A stretch of 64,000 nt of DNA from Arthrobacter sp. PAMC 25486 (GTDB taxonomy: Bacteria; Actinomycetota; Actinomycetes; Actinomycetales; Micrococcaceae): NCBI RefSeq assembly GCF_000785535.1, contig NZ_CP007595.1, forward strand, positions 1,550,001-1,614,000, written 5' to 3'. This document shows positions 17,566 to 25,711 of the stretch, one piece after another; the first letter of the stretch is position 1; every line of letters starts with the position of its first letter. The notes under the pieces are model-generated. The model worked only from the letters and a program-made list of their open reading frames with translations. It ran no database searches and was not told where the DNA came from. Made by a program: the position numbers and the translations under genes.

Positions 17566-17580
17566 TGAGAACAGTTACCA
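17566..17580. promoter_or_regulatory. Candidate Zur box upstream of znuA
   Basis: TGAGAACAGTTACCA is an imperfect dyad agreeing at nine of 15 positions with the actinobacterial Zur site TGAAAATGATTTTCA, including both outer ends. It lies 24-38 bp upstream of the znuA ATG, overlapping the expected promoter. Binding is inferred from the site and the nearby zur. Confidence 0.5.
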
Positions 17581-17670
17581 ATAAGAACTAGCATAACCCA
17601 TATTGGGAATCGTTCGCATCAAGCCTGTCCGTCAGGCTGTGCGAGGCGTGTGCGGGCAGGCCTTTCTGCA

Positions 17671-18729
17671 TCAGGCCTTTCTGCGTTCGTGCACATTTGT
17701 CTGGGTGGCGTCGCGAATCTCGCCCACCAGTTGTTCGATGACGTCCTCGAGGAAGATGACACCGATGGTTTGCTCATTGCTGTCAATGACGCGTGCCATA
17801 TGGGTGCCCGTGCCCTGCATGGTTGCCAGCACGTCCTCTATTTCCTCGTCGGCGTGCAGGTTGACCATGGAGCGCACGCGGCCCTCACCAATGGGCATCT
17901 GGTAGCGCTCCAGCGGGATCCGCAGTACGTCCTTCAGGTGCAGATAGCCCAGCAGCGTACCCTCGTCATCCGAGAAGACGAACCGGGAAAAGCCTGTTTT
18001 TCCCACCTTGTGCTCAAAGTCCACGGGTGTGGCAACAGGCGACAGCGTCACCAGGTCGGCCAACGGCACCATGATCCCTTGGGCGGTTTGGGAGGAGAAC
18101 TCCAGGGCGCCTGTGATCAAACCCGTCTGGTCATCCACCAGGCCGCTGCGCGTTGACTCCTCCACAATGGACTGCACCTCTTCCAAGGTGAACGACGAAT
18201 TAACTTCATCTGTTGGCTGGATGCCAAACAGTCGCACGATGTGGTTGGCGGTCCAGTTCAAGGCGACGATCAGCGGACGCACCACTTTGGAGACCAGGAC
18301 CAGCGGCGGAGCCAGCAACAGCGCCGCCTTGTCCGCTGCCGAAACACTCATGTTCTTGGGCACCATCTCACCAAAAGTCACGTGCAGGAACGTGACCAGG
18401 GCGAGAGTGACGACAAAGGCGATGGGGGCTGCCACGTTGTCCTGCACGCCGATCGCATGCAGCGGGCCCACCAGCAAATGGTGGATTGCAGGCTCTGAGA
18501 CGTTCAGGATCAACAGGGAACATACCGTGATGCCCAGCTGCGAACAGGCCAGCATCAGGGAGACATTCTCCATGGCGCCCAGGGTGATCTTGGCGCGCTT
18601 GGAACCGGCGTCGGCCAGCGGTTCAATCTGGCTGCGGCGGGCCGTCATGACGGCAAACTCGGCGGCGACAAAGAAGGCGTTGCCCAACAGAAGTACCACC
18701 AGCCAGGCTATTCCTGCCCAGGGGCTCAT
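17671..18729 (-). CDS. CNNM/CorC-type membrane protein with CBS pair (short form)
   Basis: In 352 residues there is an N-terminal DUF21 domain of about four helices (residues 1-140, including FGEMVPKNMSVS) followed by a tandem CBS pair (about 200-335). The C-terminal CorC_HlyC domain is missing; the protein ends right after the second CBS in a basic tail. Family members are linked to magnesium or cobalt export. Its ATG overlaps the stop of the longer paralogue by four bases, so the two may form a hetero-oligomer. A 13-bp tandem duplication (CAGGCCTTTCTGC, 17657 and 17672) sits on the stop codon. Confidence 0.9.
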   Translation of the reverse strand: MSPWAGIAWLVVLLLGNAFFVAAEFAVMTARRSQIEPLADAGSKRAKITLGAMENVSLMLACSQLGITVCSLLILNVSEPAIHHLLVGPLHAIGVQDNVAAPIAFVVTLALVTFLHVTFGEMVPKNMSVSAADKAALLLAPPLVLVSKVVRPLIVALNWTANHIVRLFGIQPTDEVNSSFTLEEVQSIVEESTRSGLVDDQTGLITGALEFSSQTAQGIMVPLADLVTLSPVATPVDFEHKVGKTGFSRFVFSDDEGTLLGYLHLKDVLRIPLERYQMPIGEGRVRSMVNLHADEEIEDVLATMQGTGTHMARVIDSNEQTIGVIFLEDVIEQLVGEIRDATQTNVHERRKA

Positions 18730-20072
18730 CGAGAACCACCGCCTGCGCCGTGCGCGTCTGCTCCATCAGCATCGGCCGAAGGTGCCGCGATGAAGCGGAT
18801 CCGGTCTATCCGGCGTCGTTCGACCCTGTCAACAACGAGGGTGCCGCCTTCGACGTCGACGGTGTCCCCCATGACGGCGATGCGGCCCAGCTCGGCCATC
18901 ATGAAGCCGCCAACGGTTTCATAGCCAGCCTCATCCGGGACGTTCAGCGGGCCGATGCGTTCGGAAACTTCGTCGGGGCGCATGAGGCCGGGGAAGAACC
19001 AGGTGCCGTCGGCGGCCAGCAGGATGCCGGGCTTGGCGCGGTCGTGTTCATCCGAGACTTCGCCGACAATTTCCTCCACAAGGTCCTCAAGTGTTGCAAC
19101 GCCGGCGGTGCCGCCGTATTCGTCCTGGACCACGGCCATTTGCAGGTTTCCCTCACGCAGTTCAAGGATCAGCGCATCAAGGTGGACCGTCTCAGGCACG
19201 CGGAGAACGTCGGTCATGATGGCGCCCACCTCGATGTCGGGGCGCTTGTGGAAGGGGATGGAGACTGCTTTCTTCAGGTGGACCACGCCGAGAATCTGGT
19301 CCGCGGATTCACCGATGACGGGAAAGCGCGAGTATCCGGTGCGCCGGGCCGCGTCGATGATTTCCACAACGGACCTGGTGCTTTCAATGGTCTCAACCCG
19401 CATGCGCGGGGTCATGACGTCGGCGGCGGTGCGCTTGGAGAAGCTCAGGGTGCGGGCCACGAAGGTGGCAGTTCCCTCATCCAGGGTGCCCATGGCGGCC
19501 GAGCGGCGCACTAGTGAGGCCAATTCCGACGGCGACCGGGCGCCGGAGATTTCTTCCTTGGCTTCCATGCCGAACAGGTGCAGGACCTTGTTGGAAAAGC
19601 CGTTGAGCACCACGATGGCGGGCTTGAACACTGCGGTGAAAACGAGTTGGGGACGGGCCAGGGCCTTGCCAATGTCAAAGGACTTGGCGATGGCCATGTT
19701 CTTGGGCACCAGTTCACCAATGAGCATGGACAGCAGTGTTGCGAGCAGCATGGCCAGGGCCAGGGCAATCCCGGCCACTGCGGGTTCGGGGATTCCGGCC
19801 GCACCGAGCGGGCCGGCCAGCAGCGCGCCCAGTGACGGTTCCATGAGGAATCCGGTCAACAGTGTGGTCAAGGTGATGCCCAGCTGACAGCTTGAGAGCT
19901 GCGTTGAGAGGCTTTTGAGGCAGCGCAGGAGGGGCACAGCCCCTTTGTCCCCCTCGTTGACTGCACGCTGAACGCTTGACTGGTCCAGGGCGACGAGGGC
20001 AAATTCAACAGCGACAAAGAACCCTGTTCCCAGGATGAGCAGCAAGCCTGCTGCCAGGAGCAACCACTCCAT
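18726..20072 (-). CDS. CNNM/CorC-type membrane protein with CBS pair and CorC_HlyC domain
   Basis: This 448-residue full-length member has DUF21 helices (about 1-150, with IGELVPKNMAIAKS), a CBS pair (about 215-340, including VVQDEYGGTAGVATLEDLVEEIVGE) and a C-terminal CorC_HlyC domain (about 350-435). CNNM/CorC proteins are associated with Mg2+ (or Co2+) efflux and homeostasis. It is the first gene of a two-gene operon. A 317-bp upstream region contains an unusually well-paired RNA element. Confidence 0.92.
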   Translation of the reverse strand: MEWLLLAAGLLLILGTGFFVAVEFALVALDQSSVQRAVNEGDKGAVPLLRCLKSLSTQLSSCQLGITLTTLLTGFLMEPSLGALLAGPLGAAGIPEPAVAGIALALAMLLATLLSMLIGELVPKNMAIAKSFDIGKALARPQLVFTAVFKPAIVVLNGFSNKVLHLFGMEAKEEISGARSPSELASLVRRSAAMGTLDEGTATFVARTLSFSKRTAADVMTPRMRVETIESTRSVVEIIDAARRTGYSRFPVIGESADQILGVVHLKKAVSIPFHKRPDIEVGAIMTDVLRVPETVHLDALILELREGNLQMAVVQDEYGGTAGVATLEDLVEEIVGEVSDEHDRAKPGILLAADGTWFFPGLMRPDEVSERIGPLNVPDEAGYETVGGFMMAELGRIAVMGDTVDVEGGTLVVDRVERRRIDRIRFIAAPSADADGADAHGAGGGSR

Positions 20073-20207
20073 TTAAAACACCCCCCGTTCGCTGCTTCGC
20101 TGCGCTGTGGCTGCACTGCAGTGGGGGTAAACCGCCGGCGGAGGGTGGTCGGCGCCGGGGCCGGCCACTGCGGGGGTTGAAGAACTGTGGTCACTTGTGT
20201 GGGATTT

Positions 20208-20269
20208 GCCGGCTTGTGCAACGTGGCTGCAGTTTGGCACTTGCGTGCTCTGCAGGCTGTTGCGCCGGC
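20208..20269 (-). promoter_or_regulatory. Candidate structured RNA leader of the CNNM operon
   Basis: Read on the minus strand, 20269 to 20208 folds into one nested stem: GCCGGC with GCCGGC, GCAAC with GTTGC, TGCAG with CTGCA, and GCAC with GTGC closing a GCAA tetraloop of the GNRA class. It lies about 136-197 bases upstream of the long CNNM gene. It matches no riboswitch I can name. A cation-sensing leader would fit the downstream genes, but that is a guess. The remaining 20073-20389 gap shows no gene. Confidence 0.45.
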
Positions 20270-20389
20270 CCCTAGATTTACTTTCCATAGGATTTTTAGT
20301 GTACCTCAGGGCGCCATGACTGGGACGGATAACGGGTGGCGTCAAGGTGAACAACTGCTGAGAACTAACCGGGAACGCGCACGGACAGG

Positions 20390-21046
20390 CTAACCGCGCA
20401 GAATGCTGTCCTCACCCAGTACATGGAAAGTCCGGCTGTGGTAGACCAAGGGCGCACCCGTGGATGCAGGGGCAATGATGTTCAGTACTTCGGCAGCAAG
20501 CAGCAGGGAGCCGCCTGCCGGAGTGCGGCTCAAGATCTTGCAATGCAGGGCGAATCCGCCATGCATCAGGAGCGGTTCGCCACTTTCCAGACGGGTCCAT
20601 GGCATTGATTCAGTGAAGCGTTCGGAACGGGAATCGGCAAAGATCCGTGCCAGGTCAAGGTCGTCCGTGCTCAGGAGATGGACCACCACGGTATCGGCAA
20701 CGGCGAGTGCTGCCGCCGATCCGCTTTGTGCGGCGAGTGAGAAAGCCAACAGCGGCGGCTCGGCCGAAACGGAGGCGACGGATGATGCCGTGATGCCCAC
20801 CGGGCCCGTGGCGGAATTGGCTGTAATGATTGCGACTCCGGCAGGGTGCCCGCCAAAGGCGGCCTTGAAGTCGGCTGTCAGCCGGGGCGAGGGTGCCGAC
20901 TGCACCTCTAGTGCGGACTTTGCTGCGAGTGCGGGCGGCACATCAGCCTGCTCGGGTGCCAGCGGTACTGCGGACTTTGCAGGCTCTGCGGTCGGCACAT
21001 CATTGCCGATGGCACCTGCGAGGAATCGCGCTGCCTGAACTGTCAT
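20390..21046 (-). CDS. Flavin reductase family protein (FMN-binding split barrel)
   Basis: The 218-residue protein has the flavin reductase fold: GGHPAGVAIITAN, GPVGITASSVASVSAEPPLLAFSL and a C-terminal HCKILSRTPAGGSLLLAAEV part. An Ala/Pro-rich, apparently disordered extension of about 55 residues precedes the domain. It would reduce FMN/FAD with NAD(P)H or act with a partner monooxygenase. A SoxR box in a 19-bp-spaced promoter sits 47-77 bp upstream and soxR is the next gene, so induction by redox-active compounds is likely. Confidence 0.9.
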   Translation of the reverse strand: MTVQAARFLAGAIGNDVPTAEPAKSAVPLAPEQADVPPALAAKSALEVQSAPSPRLTADFKAAFGGHPAGVAIITANSATGPVGITASSVASVSAEPPLLAFSLAAQSGSAAALAVADTVVVHLLSTDDLDLARIFADSRSERFTESMPWTRLESGEPLLMHGGFALHCKILSRTPAGGSLLLAAEVLNIIAPASTGAPLVYHSRTFHVLGEDSILRG

Positions 21047-21092
21047 GAAAATCCTCTCACCAGGTCCTGCCCGACGGCTGGATCCTCAAGTG

Positions 21093-21123
21093 ACTCTAGA
21101 ACCTCAACCTTAGTTGAGGTCAA
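21093..21123 (-). promoter_or_regulatory. SoxR-type promoter of the flavin reductase gene
   Basis: On the minus strand, -35 TTGACC (21118-21123) and -10 TAGAGT (21093-21098) are separated by 19 bp, the over-long spacer of MerR/SoxR-activated promoters. The spacer holds CCTCAACCTTAGTTGAGG (21102-21119), an 18-bp dyad that matches the E. coli SoxR box CCTCAAGTTAACTTGAGG at both six-base ends. Combined with soxR next door the assignment is strong. Confidence 0.85.
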
Positions 21124-21174
21124 ACCGGTCGGCCATGATGGCGGTCACAAACCGCAGCACCCCTCCCGCCCCGC

Positions 21175-21302
21175 CGAGATGTGCGATGACGCCCTCTCCC
21201 CGGGTGGGCGCGCCTTCGGGGAGGGCGTTAAGTCACATCTCGAGGGTAGGCGGCAGCATCGCACAGGGCGTCATCGCACATCTCGAGGGTAGGCGGCAGC
21301 AT
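21175..21302. repeat. 21-bp inverted repeat and 26-bp direct repeat after soxR
   Basis: 21175-21195 and 21265-21285 are a perfect 21-bp inverted repeat. Between them a second stem forms (ACGCCCTC at 21189 with GAGGGCGT at 21221), and CACATCTCGAGGGTAGGCGGCAGCAT occurs twice (21234-21259 and 21277-21302, period 43). The segment lies between the flavin reductase promoter and the end of soxR, so it may terminate soxR transcription in one of two alternative folds. No coding capacity is seen. Confidence 0.8.
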
Positions 21303-21316
21303 TTTTCGGAAAGGCC

Positions 21317-21790
21317 CTACGTCAGATCGATACCGTCGAAGGCGCGTGCACCGGGACCCTTGCCGGCCACCTGGTCGTTGGGATTAACGAAGCCGCATTC
21401 AGCCAGCGACAGGCAACCGCAGCCAATGCAGCCGCCCAAACTGCCACGCAGCTTCTCCAGGGCGGCAATGCGGGCATCCAATTCGGTCTGCCAATGCTCG
21501 GACAAGCTCTGCCAGTCGGCCTGGCTGGGAACGCCCTGCTCGGGCAGTTCGCCAAAGACGTCGGCCACTAGCGCCAGCGGAATGCCCGCTCGTTGGGCGG
21601 CCCGAATGACGGCCACGCGGCGCAGCACGGAGCGCGCGTAGCGGCGCTGGTTCCCCGACGTCCTACTGCTGAAGATCAGGCCCTGACGTTCATAGAAGTG
21701 CAGCGCAGAGATGCTCACTCCCCCGCGCTGCGCAACCTGCCCCACGCTCAACAGTTCCTGCGCTGGGTGGGCCGTTCCGGCGTCGGGCAT
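21317..21790 (-). CDS. soxR: Redox-sensing transcriptional activator SoxR (MerR family)
   Basis: With the ATG at 21790 the protein has 157 residues: a MerR helix-turn-helix (LLSVGQVAQRGGVSISALHFYE, about 13-34), a coiled dimer helix and the [2Fe-2S] motif CIGCGCLSLAEC with Cys121, Cys124, Cys126 and Cys132. A TTG start at 21835 would overlap gntK and adds nothing conserved. In actinobacteria SoxR responds to redox-cycling compounds and controls small regulons; here the target is evidently the flavin reductase gene next to it. Confidence 0.94.
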   Translation of the reverse strand: MPDAGTAHPAQELLSVGQVAQRGGVSISALHFYERQGLIFSSRTSGNQRRYARSVLRRVAVIRAAQRAGIPLALVADVFGELPEQGVPSQADWQSLSEHWQTELDARIAALEKLRGSLGGCIGCGCLSLAECGFVNPNDQVAGKGPGARAFDGIDLT

Positions 21791-21794
21791 AAAA

Positions 21795-22334
21795 TTACCG
21801 GCCAAGCTGGCGAATGCCGGCCACTGCCTCGTCAAGGATCTCGTTCATGGTGCCGGCAATATTAATAACGACGGCGGTCTCGTCACCTTCCATGGGCTCA
21901 AGCGCCGCCAGCTGGGAGGCCAGCAAATTGGGCGGCATGAAGTGGCCGGAGCGGCCCTCGAGCCTGGCGCTGAGCACCTCAAGGGAACCGTCAAGGTGCA
22001 GGAAAATGGTGTCGGGCGCCTTGGCCCGGATGGCGTCGCGGTACCGGCGTTTCAGGGCCGAGCAGGCAACGACGATGCCGGCCGCCTGGGTGGTGGCAAG
22101 CTCATGGCCCACCAGGTCAAGCCACGGCCAACGGTCCTCATCAGTGAGCGGGGTGCCGTCGGCCATCTTGCGGATATTCTCCAGCGGGTGCAGGGAATCG
22201 GCGTCCAGGAACGGGAAGTCCAAGGCATCGGCCACCAGAGCCCCAATGGTGCTTTTTCCGGCGCCGGAGACTCCCATGACCACAACGCGGGTGGCGGGCG
22301 TGACGGGGTTTGTGTTGTTCAAGGGCAGGTCCAT
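21795..22334 (-). CDS. gntK: Gluconokinase (first copy)
   Basis: The 179-residue P-loop kinase has Walker A MGVSGAGKST (about 20-29), the substrate segment DADSLHPLENIRKM, PLTDEDRWPWL and [13 protein letters not shown], all diagnostic of GntK. It phosphorylates D-gluconate to 6-phosphogluconate. It is transcribed in the same direction as the GntR-type gene 48 bp upstream and is divergent from the dehydrogenase at 23252, so it probably belongs to a gluconate/idonate-type unit. A paralogue lies at 28873. Confidence 0.94.
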   Translation of the reverse strand: MDLPLNNTNPVTPATRVVVMGVSGAGKSTIGALVADALDFPFLDADSLHPLENIRKMADGTPLTDEDRWPWLDLVGHELATTQAAGIVVACSALKRRYRDAIRAKAPDTIFLHLDGSLEVLSARLEGRSGHFMPPNLLASQLAALEPMEGDETAVVINIAGTMNEILDEAVAGIRQLGR

Positions 22335-22381
22335 ACTCTCTTGTATATCAAAGGTTGATGCAGATCACAGATCCGGGGGCT

Positions 22382-23113
22382 CTATGTGGACTGGACGGCG
22401 CCCGCAACATGGGATTCCTCGATCATCCTGACATACTGCTCGGACGATCTCATATGTTCTCTCATGGCCTCTTCTGCGCCCGCCGCATCACCGGCACGGA
22501 TGGCAGCGAGAATCCTGCGGTGCTGGTGCTGCTCGTCCCCAACAAGGTCGTTGACTTCGCGGAAACGGCGAACCTCGACCATCGCGGTTGTCAGTTCAAT
22601 GCGCAGGGCCTCGCTGAACCACTCAAGGGCGCCATTGCCCGTGGCCCGGGCAATGGCCAGGTGGAAGGCGATGTCCAGGACCGGGTAACCCACCGTGTCC
22701 AGCAGAGCAGCATCCATCCTGGCCATCAGTTCGTCGAGAATCAGGAAGTCTTCGCCACTGGCACGCTCGGCAGCAAGCCGCGCGGCCTGAATTTCCAGGG
22801 GAATGCGCACGTCCATCATGTCGGTGAGCGGTCGCTGGTTGTTATGCAGGACCCTGGACAGGAACAGCTTGATCAGGTGGCTGTCAAGTTCCTTCACGAC
22901 CGCATTTCGGCCGTTGTGAACCTCAACGATGCCGACGGCTTCAAGTGCGCTGAGCGCCTCGCGCACCACGGGCCTGCTCGTGGCAAACTGTTCGCACAGG
23001 GCCGCCGTTGAGGGCAGCGCACTGCCCGGCTGCAGGTCGTTGTCCACAATGTGCGACATCATGGCATCAAAAATCTGCAGGCTCAGCTTGGTGCGAGTCA
23101 ATGGCGTCTGCAC
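22382..23113 (-). CDS. GntR-family transcriptional regulator, FCD (FadR) type
   Basis: The winged helix (about residues 5-70, FDAMMSHIVDNDLQPGSALP, RPVVREALSALEAVGIV) is followed by an all-helical FCD ligand domain with the metal-site pattern Asp-x-x-x-His (DIAFHLAIA) and two later His. I place the start at GTG 23113 (244 residues), seven bases after an AAGGGGGA site; upstream in-frame codons look non-coding. It is divergent from an idonate/sorbitol-type dehydrogenase and upstream of gntK, and likely represses both through the palindrome at 23224-23242. Confidence 0.9.
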   Translation of the reverse strand: MQTPLTRTKLSLQIFDAMMSHIVDNDLQPGSALPSTAALCEQFATSRPVVREALSALEAVGIVEVHNGRNAVVKELDSHLIKLFLSRVLHNNQRPLTDMMDVRIPLEIQAARLAAERASGEDFLILDELMARMDAALLDTVGYPVLDIAFHLAIARATGNGALEWFSEALRIELTTAMVEVRRFREVNDLVGDEQHQHRRILAAIRAGDAAGAEEAMREHMRSSEQYVRMIEESHVAGAVQST

Positions 23114-23215
23114 GCGTCCCCCTTTTGGATCCACCCGAGGGCGGCGGCGCTGGTTAGTACATGAAAAGCTTTCACTAGCCAATCATAGTCGTCCAAATTG
23201 AAGCTATCAGATAGG

Positions 23216-23244
23216 TTGACAGGCTTATAGGTCTCGTATAAGTT
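23216..23244 (+). promoter_or_regulatory. Leaderless promoter with an embedded GntR-type operator
   Basis: TTGACA (23216-23221) and TAAGTT (23239-23244) are separated by 17 bp, and the ATG at 23252 follows the -10 by seven bases, so the mRNA would start at the start codon. CTTATAGGTCTCGTATAAG (23224-23242), a dyad with 6-bp arms, occupies the spacer and part of the -10. A closely related site is at 39013-39029. Confidence 0.65.
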
Positions 23245-23251
23245 GTGACTC

Positions 23252-24298
23252 ATGCCACTTACCTCTTCATTCGAGACCCAGACCGCTGCGGTGCTCGCCG
23301 GGCCCGGGGACCTGCAGCTCACAAGCCGCATCTGTCCCACGCCGGCAGCCGGCGAGGTCCTGGTAAAAATCAGCACCGTGGGCATTTGCGGATCAGACAC
23401 CGCCTACTTTCACGGCACCGCTGCCTACGCCATCAATGCACCGTTCGTCATGGGGCACGAGGCCAGCGGCACGATTGCCGCATTGGGCGACGGCGTCTCC
23501 GGCCTGGCGTTGGATACGGCAGTTGCACTGATCCCCAGCCTGTCCTGCGGGACGTGCGAGCAGTGCAGCGGCGGCTTCGACAACCTTTGCCCCCACACCC
23601 GATACCTCGGTTCCGCTGCCGTCAACCCGCACCGCGACGGTGCCCTGCAGGAGTACCTCCCCGTTCCGGCCAGCCATGTCCTGGCGCTGCCCAACGGTTT
23701 CACCCTGGCCGAAGGCGCCCTGCTGGAACCCATGGCCGTCGCCCTGCATGCAGCCCGCAAGACCAACGTTGCCGGCACGTCGGTGTTGGTGGTCGGCGGA
23801 GGCGCCATTGGCCAGCTCACGGCGCTGGCCGCCAAAACCCTGGGAGCCGCCACAGTGACCGTGAGCGACGTCAGCGAGCGCCGCGCCCGCACCGCCGTCG
23901 AACACGGCGCGGACACTGCGCTGACAACCACCGAGCTCAAGGACCAACTGTCCAAGGGCACCCGTTTCGACGTTGTCTTCGACGCCTCCGGGCACCCGGC
24001 CGGCGTAGAAACGGCGCTCATGGCGGCCCGGCCCGGCACAGGCCGTGTGGTGCTGGTCGGCAACCTTCCGGCGGGCGCGGGCCTACCGGTGAAGTACATT
24101 TCCCGGGCCGAATCCTGGGTGACCTCCACGCTGCGATTCGCCGGGGGTCTGGCACCGGCCCTTGACTTCCTCAACGAGCACAAACTGGACATCTCTTGGC
24201 TGGTGGAGCAAACAGTTCCCTTCCACAAAATTGTGGAGGTGTTTGAAGCACCCGCAGCGGACGACTCACCCCTGAAGGTCCACATCCAGCTTTCCTAG
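23252..24298 (+). CDS. Zn-dependent sugar-alcohol/L-idonate-type dehydrogenase
   Basis: This 348-residue medium-chain dehydrogenase has the catalytic zinc ligands (Cys in GICGSD, the GHEASG His-Glu), the structural-zinc Cys cluster CGTCEQCSGGFDNLC and a Rossmann GGGAIGQLTALAA. The sequence fits the idonate/sorbitol/threonine dehydrogenase branch. A gluconokinase and GntR neighbour suggest L-idonate or a related aldonate/polyol as substrate, but the 5-ketogluconate reductase of the classical pathway is absent. The transcript appears leaderless. The solute-binding protein gene follows 39 bp downstream. Confidence 0.85.
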   Translation: MPLTSSFETQTAAVLAGPGDLQLTSRICPTPAAGEVLVKISTVGICGSDTAYFHGTAAYAINAPFVMGHEASGTIAALGDGVSGLALDTAVALIPSLSCGTCEQCSGGFDNLCPHTRYLGSAAVNPHRDGALQEYLPVPASHVLALPNGFTLAEGALLEPMAVALHAARKTNVAGTSVLVVGGGAIGQLTALAAKTLGAATVTVSDVSERRARTAVEHGADTALTTTELKDQLSKGTRFDVVFDASGHPAGVETALMAARPGTGRVVLVGNLPAGAGLPVKYISRAESWVTSTLRFAGGLAPALDFLNEHKLDISWLVEQTVPFHKIVEVFEAPAADDSPLKVHIQLS

Positions 24299-24337
24299 GC
24301 CAACCAATCTTTAGAACACAATCAACAAAAGGACACA

Positions 24338-25711
24338 ATGATGCGTCACTCTAAGATATTCAAGGGACTTGGCGTCCTGGCGGCACTTGCACTGCTGGCC
24401 ACCGGCTGCTCCAGCACCCCGGACAAAACCGATGAGGTTGCGGCCGAGGGGCTGGGCACCGCATCCACCGAGGTGGCCCAGGCCGCCAAGGACTTCCAGG
24501 GCACCTTCACCTACTGGATTGGGCTGACCTTCCCCGAATCCAGCAACGACCTCGAGGCCGCCCGCATCAAGGCGTGGGGCGACAACCTAGGCATCAAGAC
24601 CGAGGTCATCAAAGTCAACCAGAACGAAGTTGTCCAGCAGGCCTCGGGCGCCATCGAGGCCAAGTCGCTGCCCACCGCCATGACGGTCCCCTACGACCTC
24701 ATGTCGACCATGGCCACCGGCGGCCAGCTCTCACCTGTCCCGGACGCCTACACGGCGGTGGGCGAGGCCCATGGCGGCTGGTTGGATTCCATCGATGCCG
24801 CCACGAAGGCCAAGAGCTTCGGCGACAAGATCTACGGCGTTCCCTTCGGCTTCTTCGGCAACGTGCTGTTCAGCCGCGCGGACCTGCTGAAGGAAAAGGG
24901 CTTCGATTCCCCGCCCAAGACCTGGGATGAGCTGCTGGCCCAGTCCAAGGCCACCCAGGACCCGCCCACTACGTATGGCATGGGTTTTGCCCTGTCCAAC
25001 GTCCTTGACGGCAACCTGACCACCTCGATGATGCAGTCCTTCGGCGGCCGCGTCGCCGACGACGCTGGCAAGCAATGTACCATCAACAGCCCCGAGACCG
25101 CCTCCTTCCTCACCTGGATCAAGGGCGCGTTCGACGACGGACAATTCCCGCCTTCCGCTGTGACCTGGGACGGTGCGGGTGACAACAACTCCTACACCTC
25201 CGGCCAGTCGATCTTCATCGTCAACACCGGCAGCGTGTACCAGTCAATGAAGACGGACGATCCAGACTTGGCAGCGGCCAGCGCCTACTCAGCCCTGCCC
25301 GCCGGCCCCGCCGCACAGGTCGCCCCGGTTGACCCGCGCTACCGCGTGGTTCCCACAAGCACCTCCGACGCCGGAAAGATCCTGGCCCAGGACCTCTTCG
25401 AGTCCCTGGCCGACGACACCTACATGGCCAGTTTCATGGAGAACGCAACGTACGGCCCGGTCCTGAAGTCGCAGCTCGAGTACCCGGTCTTCACCGACAG
25501 CCCAGTCCACGCCGGTCTGCTCGAGCAGGCGGACAAAGGCACGGCGCCGGCCTTCCCCGACACCGCCAACGCAGCTTACTCCGACTACCAGAACGCCTTC
25601 TCAACTCCCCGCATGGTGCAGCGCGTAGTCGTTGACAATATCTCCATCGACAAGGCCATGGCGGAAGCCCAGGCCTCATGCCAGACGATTTACAGCCAGC
25701 ATGCAGGCTAA
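24338..25711 (+). CDS. ABC transporter sugar-binding lipoprotein (CUT1 type)
   Basis: The 457-residue family 1 extracellular solute-binding protein has an N-terminal signal peptide and lipobox LLATGC (Cys near residue 24). The mature part shows the usual two-lobe signatures such as FGFFGNVLFSRADLLKEKG and KTWDELLAQSKA. It captures a carbohydrate outside the membrane for the two permeases that follow. The genes around it suggest a sugar acid or uronide. An AAAGGA site precedes the ATG, and the stop overlaps the next start. Confidence 0.9.
   Translation: MMRHSKIFKGLGVLAALALLATGCSSTPDKTDEVAAEGLGTASTEVAQAAKDFQGTFTYWIGLTFPESSNDLEAARIKAWGDNLGIKTEVIKVNQNEVVQQASGAIEAKSLPTAMTVPYDLMSTMATGGQLSPVPDAYTAVGEAHGGWLDSIDAATKAKSFGDKIYGVPFGFFGNVLFSRADLLKEKGFDSPPKTWDELLAQSKATQDPPTTYGMGFALSNVLDGNLTTSMMQSFGGRVADDAGKQCTINSPETASFLTWIKGAFDDGQFPPSAVTWDGAGDNNSYTSGQSIFIVNTGSVYQSMKTDDPDLAAASAYSALPAGPAAQVAPVDPRYRVVPTSTSDAGKILAQDLFESLADDTYMASFMENATYGPVLKSQLEYPVFTDSPVHAGLLEQADKGTAPAFPDTANAAYSDYQNAFSTPRMVQRVVVDNISIDKAMAEAQASCQTIYSQHAG

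Noticed and set aside
20073..20354. 93-codon minus-strand frame before the CNNM operon
   Set aside because: Low-complexity Pro/Ser/His composition, no family; the same bases form a nested RNA fold, which explains them better.
21790..21835. Longer SoxR using a TTG start
   Set aside because: It would overlap gntK and adds residues unlike SoxR; the ATG at 21790 fits the family numbering of the Fe-S cysteines.
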